Below, one piece after another: positions 36,588-48,953 of a stretch of 64,000 nt of DNA. The stretch covers positions 47,291,605-47,355,604 of the forward strand of contig NC_133769.1 of the NCBI RefSeq assembly GCF_003597395.2, given 5' to 3'. Positions within the stretch are counted from its first letter, which is position 1; every line of letters starts with the position of its first letter. This stretch comes from Chelonoidis abingdonii (lineage: Eukaryota; Chordata; Testudines; Testudinidae). Below the pieces are notes generated by a model. It did no database searches and was not told the origin of the DNA. It saw only the letters and a program-made list of their open reading frames with translations. Made by a program: the position numbers and the translations under genes.

Positions 36588-36889
36588 TCAGGGCTGGTCT
36601 ACACTAGGGGAGGGGATCGATCTAAGATACGCAACTTCAGCTACATGAATAGCATAGCTGAAGTCGAAGAATCTTAGATCGAATTACCTACCATCCTCAC
36701 GATGCGGGATCGACGTCCGCAGCTCCCCCTGTCGACTCCGATACCGCTGTTTACGTTGGTGGAGTTCTGGAGTCGACAGGTGCGCATTTGGGGATTGATA
36801 TATCGCGTCTAGATGAGACGCGATATATCGATCCCCGAGAAATCGATTGCTACCTGCCGATACGACCGGTAGGGAAGACGTACCCTCAG
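36588..36889. mobile_element. Harbinger-like MITE, copy 2
   Basis: The element is 36591..36886, with tca triplets on both sides. Termini: gggctggtctacact and gggaagacgtaccc. It contains a strong internal palindrome, atatatcgcgtctagatgag followed by acgcgatatatcgatcccc. Confidence 0.85.
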
Positions 36890-38463
36890 GAAGAAAACCA
36901 GTAAATTAAGGGATTACAGCAGAAAGTGGCAGAATTCAATCATTGTAGTTGTGGGTGTCTGATAAGCACCTGTGTAAGTCTGTCAGCCACAGTTTCAATA
37001 GACCTCAGCTCCTGCTCTGCCTTCATTCCCTACCCCGAAGCTTCTTGTCCTTTGTGCCTCATTTATTCTGCTGGCCCCAAGCTTCTCTGGTCCTTATTGC
37101 AGGCTTGAACCCTCCTCCACCCTGTCCTACAACCTCCTTCTGTTTTTCCCTATGCTTGTTACTCACCTCTGTCTCACTTGTAATCTTTTTCTATAATTAA
37201 AATTGATGCAGGTGAAACAAGCAAACCCTTAGAAGGAGGAGGGGCAAATTGTGAGAATGGCCAAGGACCTTCATGGTTTATAGAGCCAGAGTAGTAGTAT
37301 AGTTAAAAATCACTGAAATACTGACTTGAAATTTGAATGCACATTTCTCAGCTTCTACGTGAGCACATGTTCTACTTCTAGAACTACATTTCTCCTTTCT
37401 GTCTTTGTTTTTGGTATAAGTACACCTCACATATAACCCTTTCCGCTGTGATATTTGGAGTTGAGGATAGTTAATAGTTGTGATGTACCTGGAGTCTAAA
37501 AACTGTAGCAATAGTTGAAGTCGCTGGCATTCTACACCGAAAAATGTAATCTGTGTTTTTAAAAGATGGTTTAATTGCTTACCAATTATTCAGAACTGAG
37601 AAATATAGCTATGCTTCCAAGATCACTACCCAAATTGCTGCAGTTGACACTCAATACTCTTGCTAGCTCACAAATTGTAAGAACAATATCCAGTCTTCAA
37701 AACGCAAATAAAATTAGCCTATTATTTAGCATTAGCTTTCCTAAAATTTGATAACATTTCCGATAACTTGTTGGACACAGTAACCCTCTAAAATATGAGT
37801 GAGTTCAGCTAGTTTTGTTCCTAGATGATGAACTTGCTTCATGTAAGACCAGTTTCTGCAGTCCTTATTCAAATAAAACTTTAATTTAAATTAACAGGAG
37901 GGTAGCCCAAGTAAGGATGGCAGGATCTGATCCCTAATCCAAGTTACTAGAAATAATAACAATCAACTTTAATTGATCTTTACTCTTTACTCTTGTAACT
38001 TTCCCCTCTTTTCCTGCACTTACTCTATCAAGCTGAGAAGAGTTCTGAACCTTTTATGCTACTCAAGTTATACATCACTATTTAACATTTAATCATAGTC
38101 TTAACGTGGCTAACAAGATATTATTAAAAGGACAACATTATTCAGTTAACATGCTGCTTAAAACTTCTCCAGAATTATGTGTTATCATAAATGTTAATAG
38201 CCAAATTCAGGATGACTGTGCAGCTATTCCACAAATGGCACGTAAGGACTAGATTCAGAAAGGAACATAGATGTGGGGAAGTTGAGTATCACCGTGCTTA
38301 ACCTTTATCACTGGAATTTGCAATGCCTGAGTTCAGCACCTCCACTCCCTATACAACAAATAGGGAGAGACAGGCACTTCAGAATGGGATTCACACAAGC
38401 CATCATGCTAGGCGGCTCCTACCTAAACTAGCCAACAGGAGGTGCTGAGGAGTGCATGCTAAG
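36890..38463. other. Unique intronic DNA
   Basis: No gene or clear repeat. Confidence 0.5.
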
Positions 38464-38880
38464 CCCTACCCCAGGGGTGGCCAACCTGTGGCTTCAGAGT
38501 CACATGCGACTCTTCAGAAGTTAATATGCAGCTACAGGTGCCAACTTTCCAGTGTGCCAGGGGGTGCTCACTGCTCAACCCCTGGCTCTGCCACAGGCCC
38601 TGCACCCACTCCATCCATTCCTGCCCCCTCCCTTGAGCCTGCCATGCCCTCTCTCCTCCACCTCAGAGCCTCCTGCATGCCACGAAACAGATCATCAGGA
38701 GGGGCGTGGAGGGAGGAGGAGGCGCTAATTGGCAGGGCTGCCGGTGCATGGGAGGCCCTGGGAGTGGAGGTGCGGGGAGTTAATGGAAGGCTTTTGACAT
38801 ATTATTGTGGCTCTTTGGCAATGCACACTGGTAAATTCTGGCTCCTTTTTAGGCTCAGGTTGGCCACTCCTGCCCTACCT
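38464..38880. mobile_element. hAT-type MITE, 8-bp TSD with one mismatch
   Basis: The element is 38472..38872, flanked by ccctaccc and ccctacct. Termini are inverted: caggggtggccaacctg and caggttggccactcctg. The GC-rich interior creates a spurious 147-codon ORF. Confidence 0.9.
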
Positions 38881-39190
38881 CTCTCTCAGAGATAGGCACT
38901 TAAGTCCAGGCTGCAGGGAGACACCTCCTTCTGCTTAGGATTCTCAGCTGCCAACCCTCTCTTGGAGTTAGGTACCTACATCATTTTTGCAAGAAGCTGG
39001 TGGGTCGAGAGTGGGGGAAGAGGGGAGGAAATAAATAATGAATGAGTCATTAGACCAGAGAGAGAGAAAAAGCAAATACAAAAGTGGCTCTGTAGAGCAC
39101 TCATGTGGGAGACCTAGCCAGGATCCAGACCCCATTCCAATGACTTTTTAAATGATTGATCCACAGTGGAACAGTTTCAATAGGAGAGAC
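38881..39190. other. Unique intronic DNA
   Basis: No gene. A decayed 'gcacttaagtccagg' repeat motif is present near 38895. Confidence 0.45.
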
Positions 39191-39480
39191 TAAGGCCTGG
39201 TCTACACTAGGGGAGAGGGGGGATCGATCTAAGATATGCAACTTCAGCTATGAGAATAGCGTAGCTGAAGTCAACATATCTTAGACTGACTTACCTCCCG
39301 TCCTCACGGCGTGGGATCAACGGCCACGGCTCCCCCGTCGACTCCACTTCTGCCTCTCATCCTGGTGGAGTTCCGGAGTCGAGAGGGAGCATGTTCGTGG
39401 ATCGATTTATCATGTCTCGTTGATCCCCGATAGATTGATCACTACCCGCTGATCTTGCGGGTAGTGTGGACGTACCCTAA
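39191..39480. mobile_element. Harbinger-like MITE, copy 3
   Basis: The element is 39194..39477, with taa triplets on both sides (the preferred Harbinger target TWA). Termini ggcctggtctacact and gtgtggacgtaccc. It shares its interior with the copies at 30410 and 36591. Confidence 0.88.
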
Positions 39481-39482
39481 GG

Positions 39483-39692
39483 TTGTATCTACATTGCAAT
39501 TAAAAACTTGTGGCTGGTCTATGCCAGCTGACTCGGGCTGTGGGGCTGTTTAATTGCAGGGTCCTAGAGTCCAGTCTCCAGCCCGAGCCCAGAAGCCTAC
39601 AGTGCAATTAAACAGCCCCTCATCCTGAGCCCTGCGAGCCAGAGTAGCTGACATCGGCTAGCTGTGGATGTCTGATTGCAATGTAGACAGAC
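39483..39692. mobile_element. Second MITE, immediately adjacent (ATTGCAATT type)
   Basis: The left end ttgtatctacattgcaatta pairs with the right end gattgcaatgtagacag. Internal inverted copies of tgactcgggctg / cagcccgagc and of tttaattgca / gcaattaaac are seen. A different family from copy 3, although both have GTCTACA-like ends. Confidence 0.75.
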
Positions 39693-39720
39693 TCTGAGAG
39701 ACCCCACATCAGATTATCCC

Positions 39721-39850
39721 ATAGCCCACTGGCTAGGTCACTCATCTGAGAGGTAGAAGATCCCTGTTCAAATCTCTTTGCCCCCCTCAGGTGGAGGGGA
39801 GACTTAAACCAGAGGTCTCCTAGGTGGGTACCCTACCACTGGGCTAAAAG
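39721..39850. repeat. Fold-back repeat with tRNA-like arms
   Basis: The arm agcccactggctaggtcact ... gaagatccctgttcaaatc faces an inverted arm that, read on the minus strand, is agcccagtggtagggtaccc ... gagacctctggtttaagtc. Each arm resembles a tRNA D-arm/box A to T-arm/box B layout. It is not a functional tRNA. Confidence 0.65.
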
Positions 39851-40079
39851 TTATGAGGGAGGTGATCCTCCTACTTCTGCTTTTTACCCCATCACCCACC
39901 ATTTTGTGTAAGCTTGCTTACTGAGACCTAGTCTAGTAGGGAAGGCCTGAGCATGCTTGCCAGATTGGGCCCCACAGGCAAGTCAGACACAGGAATGCTT
40001 AACATCCCCCTCATTGTACATTGCGCTGGGGCTTGAACATGCAGACACTTGGTATGTCACTGAACTATGTATGCTCAGA

Positions 40080-40625
40080 GGCAGAAATATAGGTGCCTAA
40101 GGAACTTTTACTGAGCAAATTTAGGCAAGTTTAGGTGCCTATGGGATTCAGCAGTGGCTGAATGGAGGTTCTGTGAATCCCCATGGGGACTGATTCTGGG
40201 ATTTAGGTGCCTAAAGTGAATCTAGCCCTTATATGTACACGTATTTGGAACATGTATTCTGTCCAGCAGTGGTCCTGTGCAGCTTCTGCATGGCAGTAGC
40301 ACAATTAGCATGCACAGGTTTTGTTGCTGGGTCATGGAGTTTACACATGAGAATTATGCCCCCTAATTTATAGACCCCTCACCAGAATGCCTCTTTACAG
40401 ATTCTGTCACAGAACACCTGTTGGCCTCTTGAAACCAATGGGAGTTAAGTACCTAAATCCTTTTGAAAAATCCTACTATCCTGCATCCTCAGGCACCTAA
40501 ATCCCTGTAAAAAAATTCCAGCCTAAGTGACTTAGAGGCCTAAATCCATTTTCAAAAATTGCTTAGACTCCAAAGTCCTACTGATTTCCAATGAGATTTA
40601 GGTTCCTAAAGTGCTTTTCAAAGCG
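40080..40625. repeat. Decayed 'ttaggtgcctaaa' repeat cluster
   Basis: Motifs such as taggtgcct, tttaggtgcctaaagtgaat, aggcacctaaatccctgtaa and gaggcctaaatccattttca recur in both orientations. Related fragments sit at 17340-17440 and 32040-32240, so this is a dispersed old element of unknown class. Confidence 0.55.
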
Positions 40626-42444
40626 TTACCCAGTCTAAAATACTTTTGTAATCTGGAATCATAACATAATACACTTCTAATTTATTTTTTCCTACCAGTG
40701 CCAAATAGGCTCCTATATCAGAAACATAGACAATTACAAGGTGGACATAAAGTATTAACAACAATGTACTGTTCAGTACCCTGGACAAGTACTGCCAACC
40801 AATACTGATTACCTTAATTATCAAAGAGATATCAGTTATAAACAAATACAGATCAGCTCCTGCATTTGTTATTTGTTCTCAGTGATGTTAACTGATTATG
40901 ACTGATTTTGCTGAAATTATCACAGTTTAGATAATTAATAATGTAATAGTATTAAAAAACTATAGTAATAAGAGTATTTTACTGAAAATAACAACAAATC
41001 CTTAATTTGTTACCAATGACAGCTTGTAACACATTTCTGGCATTACACACCAATACTAGAAGACATGAAATATTTCCAGTGTACAGTGTTTATCTTCATT
41101 TGTTATATTGTGCTAAAGATAAAAGCTCTGTATAAAAAATGATGGTAGAACACAGCCCTTTTATCTTCAAAGTTTTTTTATATGGTTTTCCAATCTAGAT
41201 TATGATAATAGGTAATAAATAAACTAATTCATTATACAGGTTTACTTTCATTTTGGTAAAGTAAAAAGATGATGCATGTTCCATAAACCCAGACAATTTA
41301 AACAAGATGTGATGAAATGTTTGATTAATGAAACGATGGTCTTAGTGACAGAGAAAAGTTTTGTCTCTTAATACAGGCAGTCATAAAAGAACTAGAAATT
41401 TACAATGAATAAACTCGTATTCAGATTCAATATAATAGCTATTACAACATGCTATATATCACAGAACTAAGACTAGAATGACAAATTGCCTCCTCAAATT
41501 AACCAACCTTTCTAAATCTCTGTTAGCATCACAGAGAAATACATTTCCACAACCTTCTCTATAGAATAAACAGCTACAATGACATTATCATTAAAATATC
41601 ATTTTTAAACAATGAAGTCTCCTAACTAACCACTAAAACTCTTTGGATCTTAAATGTCAACTGTGATATATTTTAATTCCAAATTATCGAGAAGTTTAAT
41701 TTATAACTAGAATAACATTTAACATATATACTGGAATTAAATTAGTCACATATGTTTGTCATACTTTCTCAGTCAGCTTCACAGGCACTTTCATAAGTGT
41801 ATGTAGGCTGACACATGTCATTCACTTTTGGCCAATTTCTAGTCCTACTGAAATCAAAGGGAATTTTGCCAGTGACTTAATAGGATCCAAAGTTTGGCCT
41901 TTGTGAAGTTTAAAGTTTTATTTATGCTTTTGTGAATTCAACTGACTTTACAGTATCCAAGTCCGTTTCTATACATCACTTGGGTTCAAACAAAATGGCA
42001 GAGCTACACTGTTTTCTATATGGTAAGATTAAAACTCTATATCTGGGCTCTTTTGTTAATTGGCACTACATTAGCAAATATTGTAAAGGATTTTTCTAGG
42101 ACTTATATTACATCATTAAAGACCCACTGACACCTCATGGACACTACAGAAAAATAGTCTCACTGTCCCAACTGCAAAAGCAAAGAGTAAAGAAACTATA
42201 TATAATTTTGAAACAAAATTTGATTTTGTAATAAATTATTCACGTTTATCCTCTGGCAACACTTTTGCATCTACCTATTCAGATAGGTTTAAAATAAAAT
42301 GTGTAAAGCACCCACTTGTTTCTGTAAAGCTTTTGTAACAAATACTGGTATTCCCACTTTTTCTAATGAAGTTTTTGAAATCAAACATTACTCATTTGTG
42401 ACAATAAAATTGTTAAAATGTTGGCCTTGGCCAAAGCAAATCTG
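40626..42444. other. KCND2 intron 1 near the exon
   Basis: AT-rich intron sequence just downstream of exon 1, with no gene and no obvious transposon. The lack of insertions in the 1.8 kb next to the donor may reflect constraint. Confidence 0.5.
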
Positions 42445-43889
<1,445 letters not shown>

Positions 43890-43890
<1 letters not shown>

Positions 43891-44690
43891 TGTGCACCCA
43901 GCAACAGCCAGCTAGGGCCAGCCACCTGGAGCTAGGGGAAGATCTTTCCGCCCTAGGGATGTACGCCCACCCGACTCTCCTCCCACCTGTTTCTCCCGGA
44001 GGAGACAGGCAACTACCGTTGGCGGCGAGATGGGCGCTGGAGAGAGGCGCCGGCACCAGTGGAGCAGTTCCCAGCCCGGGGCTACTGCAGAATTTCTCCC
44101 CAGCCCCTCCCGCCCTGCACAACACTAAGTGGCCGGGCTGGAAGAGGAGTGGGCAGGCGCAGGCGGCCGCCCCTTCCCTATTCAGAGCCCCAGCGCGACG
44201 CCAGGACTGATCCCCCCATCTGGTTGCCCCTAGGATTTCGGCCCCGGGAGAAGGGGTCGGGGGAGGAGCTCAGGGCGACAGCCTTAAACTTCACGGCAAG
44301 TTTTCTTCCAAGAAAACACGCTGGAGCAGAGAGTGACGCGCGGGGGAACCCCCGACGGAGGGGGCGGCTGCCCGCTGGCGACGGGGAAAGCGGGACTTGG
44401 GGGCTGAGGCGGGGATGGGGCGGAGTCCAGAGCCGGGAGAAGAGCAGCGCAGAGCCCGGGGCGGGATGGTGTCAGAAGGGTCCCGGGGCAGGGGACTAGC
44501 CAGTGGGGCGCTGAAGCATCCAGGGGAAGGGGCTGTTAGGGGGCGCGGCCTGCTGGCGAATGGGGGGCTGGTGGGGGAGAAGAGAAGTTTGGGGCAGGGG
44601 AGGCTGAAGCTGGAGTGAGAGACGTGTGGAGCGTTGCAGTGACTGTGGGGCTGGGAGGGGAAACACGGGTTGTAGAGCCTGGAGTGAAGC
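43890..44690 (-). promoter_or_regulatory. CpG-rich region upstream of KCND2, proximal part
   Basis: GC-rich and CpG-dense (for example ggcggccgcccc, cagcgcgacgcc, gtgacgcgcgggg), in sharp contrast to the AT-rich intron. It is directly upstream of the Kv4.2 start, so it is the likely promoter/CpG island and distal 5' UTR. Long ORFs on both strands here are composition artefacts. Confidence 0.75.
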
Positions 44691-44850
44691 GCGGGTTGGG
44701 TGGGAATAGTTAGGGGGTCTCCATAGTGCGGGGGGGGAAAGCGGGGTGGGGGTAAGAGGAGCCCATGCTGAGGCTAGGGAGGCAGGGGGATTAGGGGGTC
44801 TCCATAGTGCAGGGGCGGCAGGGAGGGGCAGGGTAAGAGATCGGGCCCTG

Positions 44851-45122
44851 AACATTGGTGGAGCCAGGCCACCCGGGCTGTGAATTTGCTGGAGCCCAGG
44901 CACCACGGGCCCATACAACTTGCCGCACCTGCCTGGCATAGGTACTAGGAGAATCAAGTGTTTTCTCTATAGTGTTTCTCCACTAGCATTTATTCTTTTA
45001 GGGAATATAGAGCAGCCCTGGGCTGCAATAATTTACACTGGTGTTGGGACAGTACAGACCAGCCCTCAGAATCTGGGACCCAGAACTGTCTTGTTTGATG
45101 CTCCCCTTTTTGGAACACAGCT
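44851..45122. other. Non-repeat insert interrupting the minisatellite
   Basis: It begins gaacattggtggagccaggc, is less G-rich, includes an AT-richer part (tctccactagcatttattct), and ends one base before the N at 45123. It may be a dispersed repeat fragment or a misplaced contig end. Confidence 0.6.
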
Positions 45123-45123
45123 N
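45123..45123. other. Single ambiguous base N
   Basis: The only N in the window. It sits exactly where the insert meets the resumed minisatellite, so it probably marks an assembly join or unresolved repeat copy number. Confidence 0.95.
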
Positions 45124-45560
45124 GGGGGGCAGGGGGATTAGGGGGTCTCCATAGTGCAGGGGCGGCAGGGAGGGGTGGGGGTAAGAGGAGCCCATGCTGA
45201 GGCTAGGGGGGCAGGGGGATTAGGGGGTCTCCATAGTGCAGGGGGAACAGGGAGGGTGGGGGTAAGAGGAACCCATGCTGAGGCTAGGGAGGCAGGGGGA
45301 TTAGGGGGTCTCCATAGTGCAGGGGGGCAGGGAGGGGTGAGGGTAAGAGGAGCCCATGCTGAGGCTAGGGGGGCAGGGCGATTAGGGGGTCTCCATAGTG
45401 CAGGGGGAGCAGGGAGGGGTGGGGGTAAGAGGAGCCCATGCTGAGGCTAGGGGGGGTAGGGCGATTAGGGGGTCTCCATAGTGCAGGGGGTCAGGGAGAG
45501 GGAAAAAGGGCCAGGCAGTGTCTGGGAGGGGTGGGGGCTCTGGGGCCTCATGCTGAGGCT

Positions 45561-46420
45561 AGGGAGGCAGGGGGACTGGGGGGCCAAGAAAGGGGTCAGT
45601 GCGCCTCGTGTGGGATTAGGGGGAGCGGGGCTCGTGGTAGTGGTGTCAGGGAGAGGTTTGGAGCGGGAGCCGAGGCGTAGGGAGCCTCCCTGGTTACCCT
45701 AGCCGGGTGCAGTTTGCCGGCTAGAGGCAGGGACCTCCCGCCCCAGGCTCGGCTCTCCCTGCACCGGCCCGGATGCAGCCCGCGGTACGTACCTGGCAAA
45801 GTCTGGCCAGAGCGCTCGCTTGCATGGAGCCTGTCGGGAAAGGCGGAGAGACGGGAGCCACTGAGAAAGGCAGCCCCGAGACAAGGAGCCAGAGCTACCG
45901 GGGCTCCCCCTCCGCCGCCAAGCACCACCAGCAACAAGTTCCAGGCTGGGGGGAGGATGCAGCGTGTTCGCGCCTGGTAAGTTAATGCAGCGCGTCTTTC
46001 CCGAGGAGCAGCCCTTGCGGCGGGGTGGCCCCTGTCAGGAGGGAGTCGCGCCGCTGCCCATACCGCCGCGCTGCTGCTGAGGGGCTGCAGATGGCCGCGG
46101 ACTGGGTGGGGAAGAGGCACTGGCGAGGCAGAGGGCACAGCAGGGCTTCTCTCTCCTGCTCCTGCAGCGGGTGGGCCATGCCTCGCCAAGCTGGGAGAGG
46201 AGCGGCGGCTGCTGCTGCGGCTGCAGGTTGTTATTTTCCAGGCGGCTGCTTCTCCTTCCCGCTCCTGCAAATGCCCGCGAAGGAAGCAGCCCGGCGAGGT
46301 GGCGTGAAGAAGGAGGACATCGATCCGAGAGAGGAACAAAGAGAATTACAAATCGTTACACGCCGGGTTGCGGTGAAGGCGAGGACATCGGGGATGTGTG
46401 TGGCTCGTGTCCTCCGCGCG
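45561..46420 (-). promoter_or_regulatory. CpG-rich region upstream of KCND2, distal part
   Basis: A second CpG-dense block (gcccggatgcagcccgcg, gcgccgctgcccataccgcc). Strong splice donor-like sequences occur on both strands: minus gccag|gtacgt (GT at 45792-45791) and plus cctg|gtaagt (GT at 45977). This allows for a non-coding first exon of KCND2 and/or a divergent antisense transcript. The 247-codon minus ORF here has no recognisable domain and is taken as an artefact. Confidence 0.6.
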
Positions 46421-48320
46421 GCTCAGTCCACCCCTTCATTGTCGGCGTAGTTAGTTGGCTGCTGTCTGGGGCGGAGGTCAAGCTCTGGCTACGGCTTAGA
46501 AAAGGCGATTAGGGTGGTCTCTTTGAAGTGCTAGTTCCTTGCAACAAAGGGGGGAAATTACTTGCTTAAGGGGAAAAAATCAAATTACAGACTGGAAGTG
46601 AAGTATTGCGAGACTTTTTAATAGCAGTTTCATTGCTCTTTGTAGTTCCCATCGCATCCCTTATCCAAATTGCTTTTCTAGCTTTCAAGAAAGGCGATCG
46701 GTGGGACGGGTGCTGCGAGCATTTTCATCCTTCTGTCCTTTCTGTTGCCTTTTAAAACAATCCACCCTTTTCTAATCACTAGGTGGCGTGTGGATGACGA
46801 GAAGTTAATTCCTCACCTTTCCTAAAACTGCCCTGCTGTAGGGACCGAGAGAGAGAAGCAATCTGCACCCAACTAATCGTTCTTATTAGAAGATCTAATT
46901 AGAACCAAAATTACCAATGGGGAAAGAATTGTCCAGTAATTATAAAAATCCATCGGGTTTTTATTTTGTAATATCTACAGTAGTTTTTAGGGTGTGGCTT
47001 TTTAAAAAACAGAGGTAAATTTAGGCAAATTGTGCATCTTTCAGTAAAATGTACAGAGGTTAGTGATATGATTTCCTAATTTTGAAATGCTATTTTACTA
47101 GTGTCTTGTAAGCAGAACAAATGCTTTGTATTTCAGAATTAAAATACTTAAAACAATCAGTAACTGGCTTTCAAAAAGGTTTTTATTTCTCTTCTTCACT
47201 CGTGTGATTTGACTGATAACATGTAGAGCTACGAATCTATCATATAGTAATTTGCCTCCTTCCCATTTCAATATCTGTAAGAGTGCATTTTTAGCTAATT
47301 CTTTCACTGTTATATCTCTGGACTCAGCCTTAGAAGTCTGGTTTATAAGAAGGAGAGACAAATTACCACATCTGGCAAATCATTAAAAAGTAGGAAGTAT
47401 AGCAAAGTCTAAAACAGTATATACTGTACTTTTAAGTGAACTTGGATGTTTTTAAATAGTGTGGTTAACTTTTAACATGTAAAACTATATTTTTTTGGAT
47501 TCCTATAGAATGAGAGTACTCTAGCATGAAAAATCTACACGTTCCCCTGAGAAATATTTGAAAAAAGTGAGTTTTCTATATAAATTAAGATATAAGGATC
47601 ATGAAGTGTATAACCTGTCTAATTTCTAAATTAAGAGAACTTTGGATCAGGAGCATCAAATCAAGCTTACTAAAATAATGTTAAAGGAAAAGGAGCCCTT
47701 CCATTATTTTATTAGGAGTGTTATGATTCATATCTAAATGCTCAGTATATTAATCCTACATTTTTCTGCTGTCAGCAACATGTATGCAGAAGTAACAGTG
47801 CTTTTTCAAAAAAAAGTTTGACTTTTAGTGTTGGAGAAAGCTTTCAAAATCTTTAATATGTTGCCTTTTAGAAAGCCTGCATCATTGTGAGCTTTTTATA
47901 AGACAGTGCTTTAGCACCAGTTAATTATAAAAAAAGCAATAAGTTATTGATTATTCTTATAAAAAGACTTGTTCTCCAATTTCCAACAGATTGGTCAAGA
48001 TATATGTAAGGGGCTTTAACTGTCAGTGATACCATTTTCCAATGCTAAATGAAAGAGCTTGCCTCAGATCTAGAAGTGTAAAAAGGTAATATTATGACCA
48101 CTAACAAAACATCTGATTGATGTTTTCATTAGTTCAGCAGCGAATCATGTAATAGTGAGATCTCCTTTTTTAACAGCCTATAACAGTGGACAGCCTTTGC
48201 CTATAAAATGGTTAGCCCTTTGTTGTAATCTTTCCTTTTATTTTTGTTTTGCAGTTGTTGAGTTTTGGGTTTTTTTTCACAGAATTAAACTGTGCAATCA
48301 GAACTCATACTCCCCTGTTC

Positions 48321-48322
<2 letters not shown>
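46421..48322. other. KCND2 5' flank, unique
   Basis: Composition falls from CpG-rich to AT-rich within a few hundred bases. No gene or repeat recognised. Confidence 0.5.

Positions 48323-48351
<29 letters not shown>
48323..48351 (+). repeat. (CA)n microsatellite
   Basis: About 14 CA units. Confidence 0.97.
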
Positions 48352-48354
<3 letters not shown>

Positions 48355-48876
48355 TGAGGATAGGTTCCCTTAAATAACTCACTGAAATTTTGTCATTGCT
48401 TTAAAGATGCAACAACAAATATATTTTAAACCAGCTGAGTTGGAAGACAGGGTAGGTCAGGATATTTGGATAATTACATCTTGAAACTTTCACTTTTAAG
48501 TCATAATTTTGAGGTCAAAGGTGATTGAAAGTAATGTCTTTCAGAGAACTCTGACTGTGTGAAATGTTTATGGTTTCAGTCCAGTCCCTGTTAAATAGGT
48601 GTCCACATCACAGAAATGATGGTACTGTTCAGAAATAGTACCCTCAGAAGAGAAGCTAAGGATTTTACGGGTAAGCATATTCTGCTGTCTTCTCATTCCA
48701 GCATGAAATCCATTAAAAATATTACTGAGAGGCATTTCTAGAGAAGCTTGAACTGTTACTTGTGTTCTACCTGTTCTGTGCTTAGACAAGTTCAGTCTCC
48801 AGTATTCTTAATCCAGCACTTTCAGGAAGACTAATTTCATGTAAGTAAAAACTACCATATAATCAATTTGTCTCCT

Positions 48877-48953
48877 GAAGTCATAATCCTCTGTTTGTGA
48901 CATCACTATCAGCTACTGGGAAATTGGCATGTGATAAAGAGGATTATGACTTC
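48877..48953. repeat. 77-bp hairpin with perfect 16-bp stem
   Basis: gaagtcataatcctct (48877-48892) pairs perfectly with agaggattatgacttc (48938-48953) around a 45-base middle. A mini-transposon relic or an RNA hairpin are both possible. Confidence 0.9.

Larger units (their letters stand above)
44700..45560 (+). repeat. ~81-bp G-rich minisatellite in the KCND2 CpG island
   Basis: A unit of about 81-82 bp contains ttagggggtctccatagtgc, then agggaggggtgggggtaaga and ggagcccatgctgaggctag. At least six copies are recognisable. One partial group lies at 44700-44850, then 273 bp of other sequence, then four full copies and partial ones from 45124 to about 45560. Copies differ by small indels. Because the unit is nearly 27 codons, reading frames stay open and mimic a repetitive protein. 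The G runs could form quadruplexes. Confidence 0.95.

Noticed and set aside
45154..45444. Repetitive 96-codon protein with 27-residue units
   Set aside because: The repeat is a DNA minisatellite whose unit happens to be close to 81 bp. It is open in more than one frame and starts within the array.
45190..45480. Interstitial telomere repeats (ttaggg)
   Set aside because: ttaggggg occurs once per 81-bp unit, not in tandem.
45596..46339. 247-codon minus-strand ORF in the CpG island
   Set aside because: No domain, biased composition (Pro, Arg, Ala, Ser), overlapping ORFs on the other strand, and a strong donor inside it. Typical GC-rich shadow.
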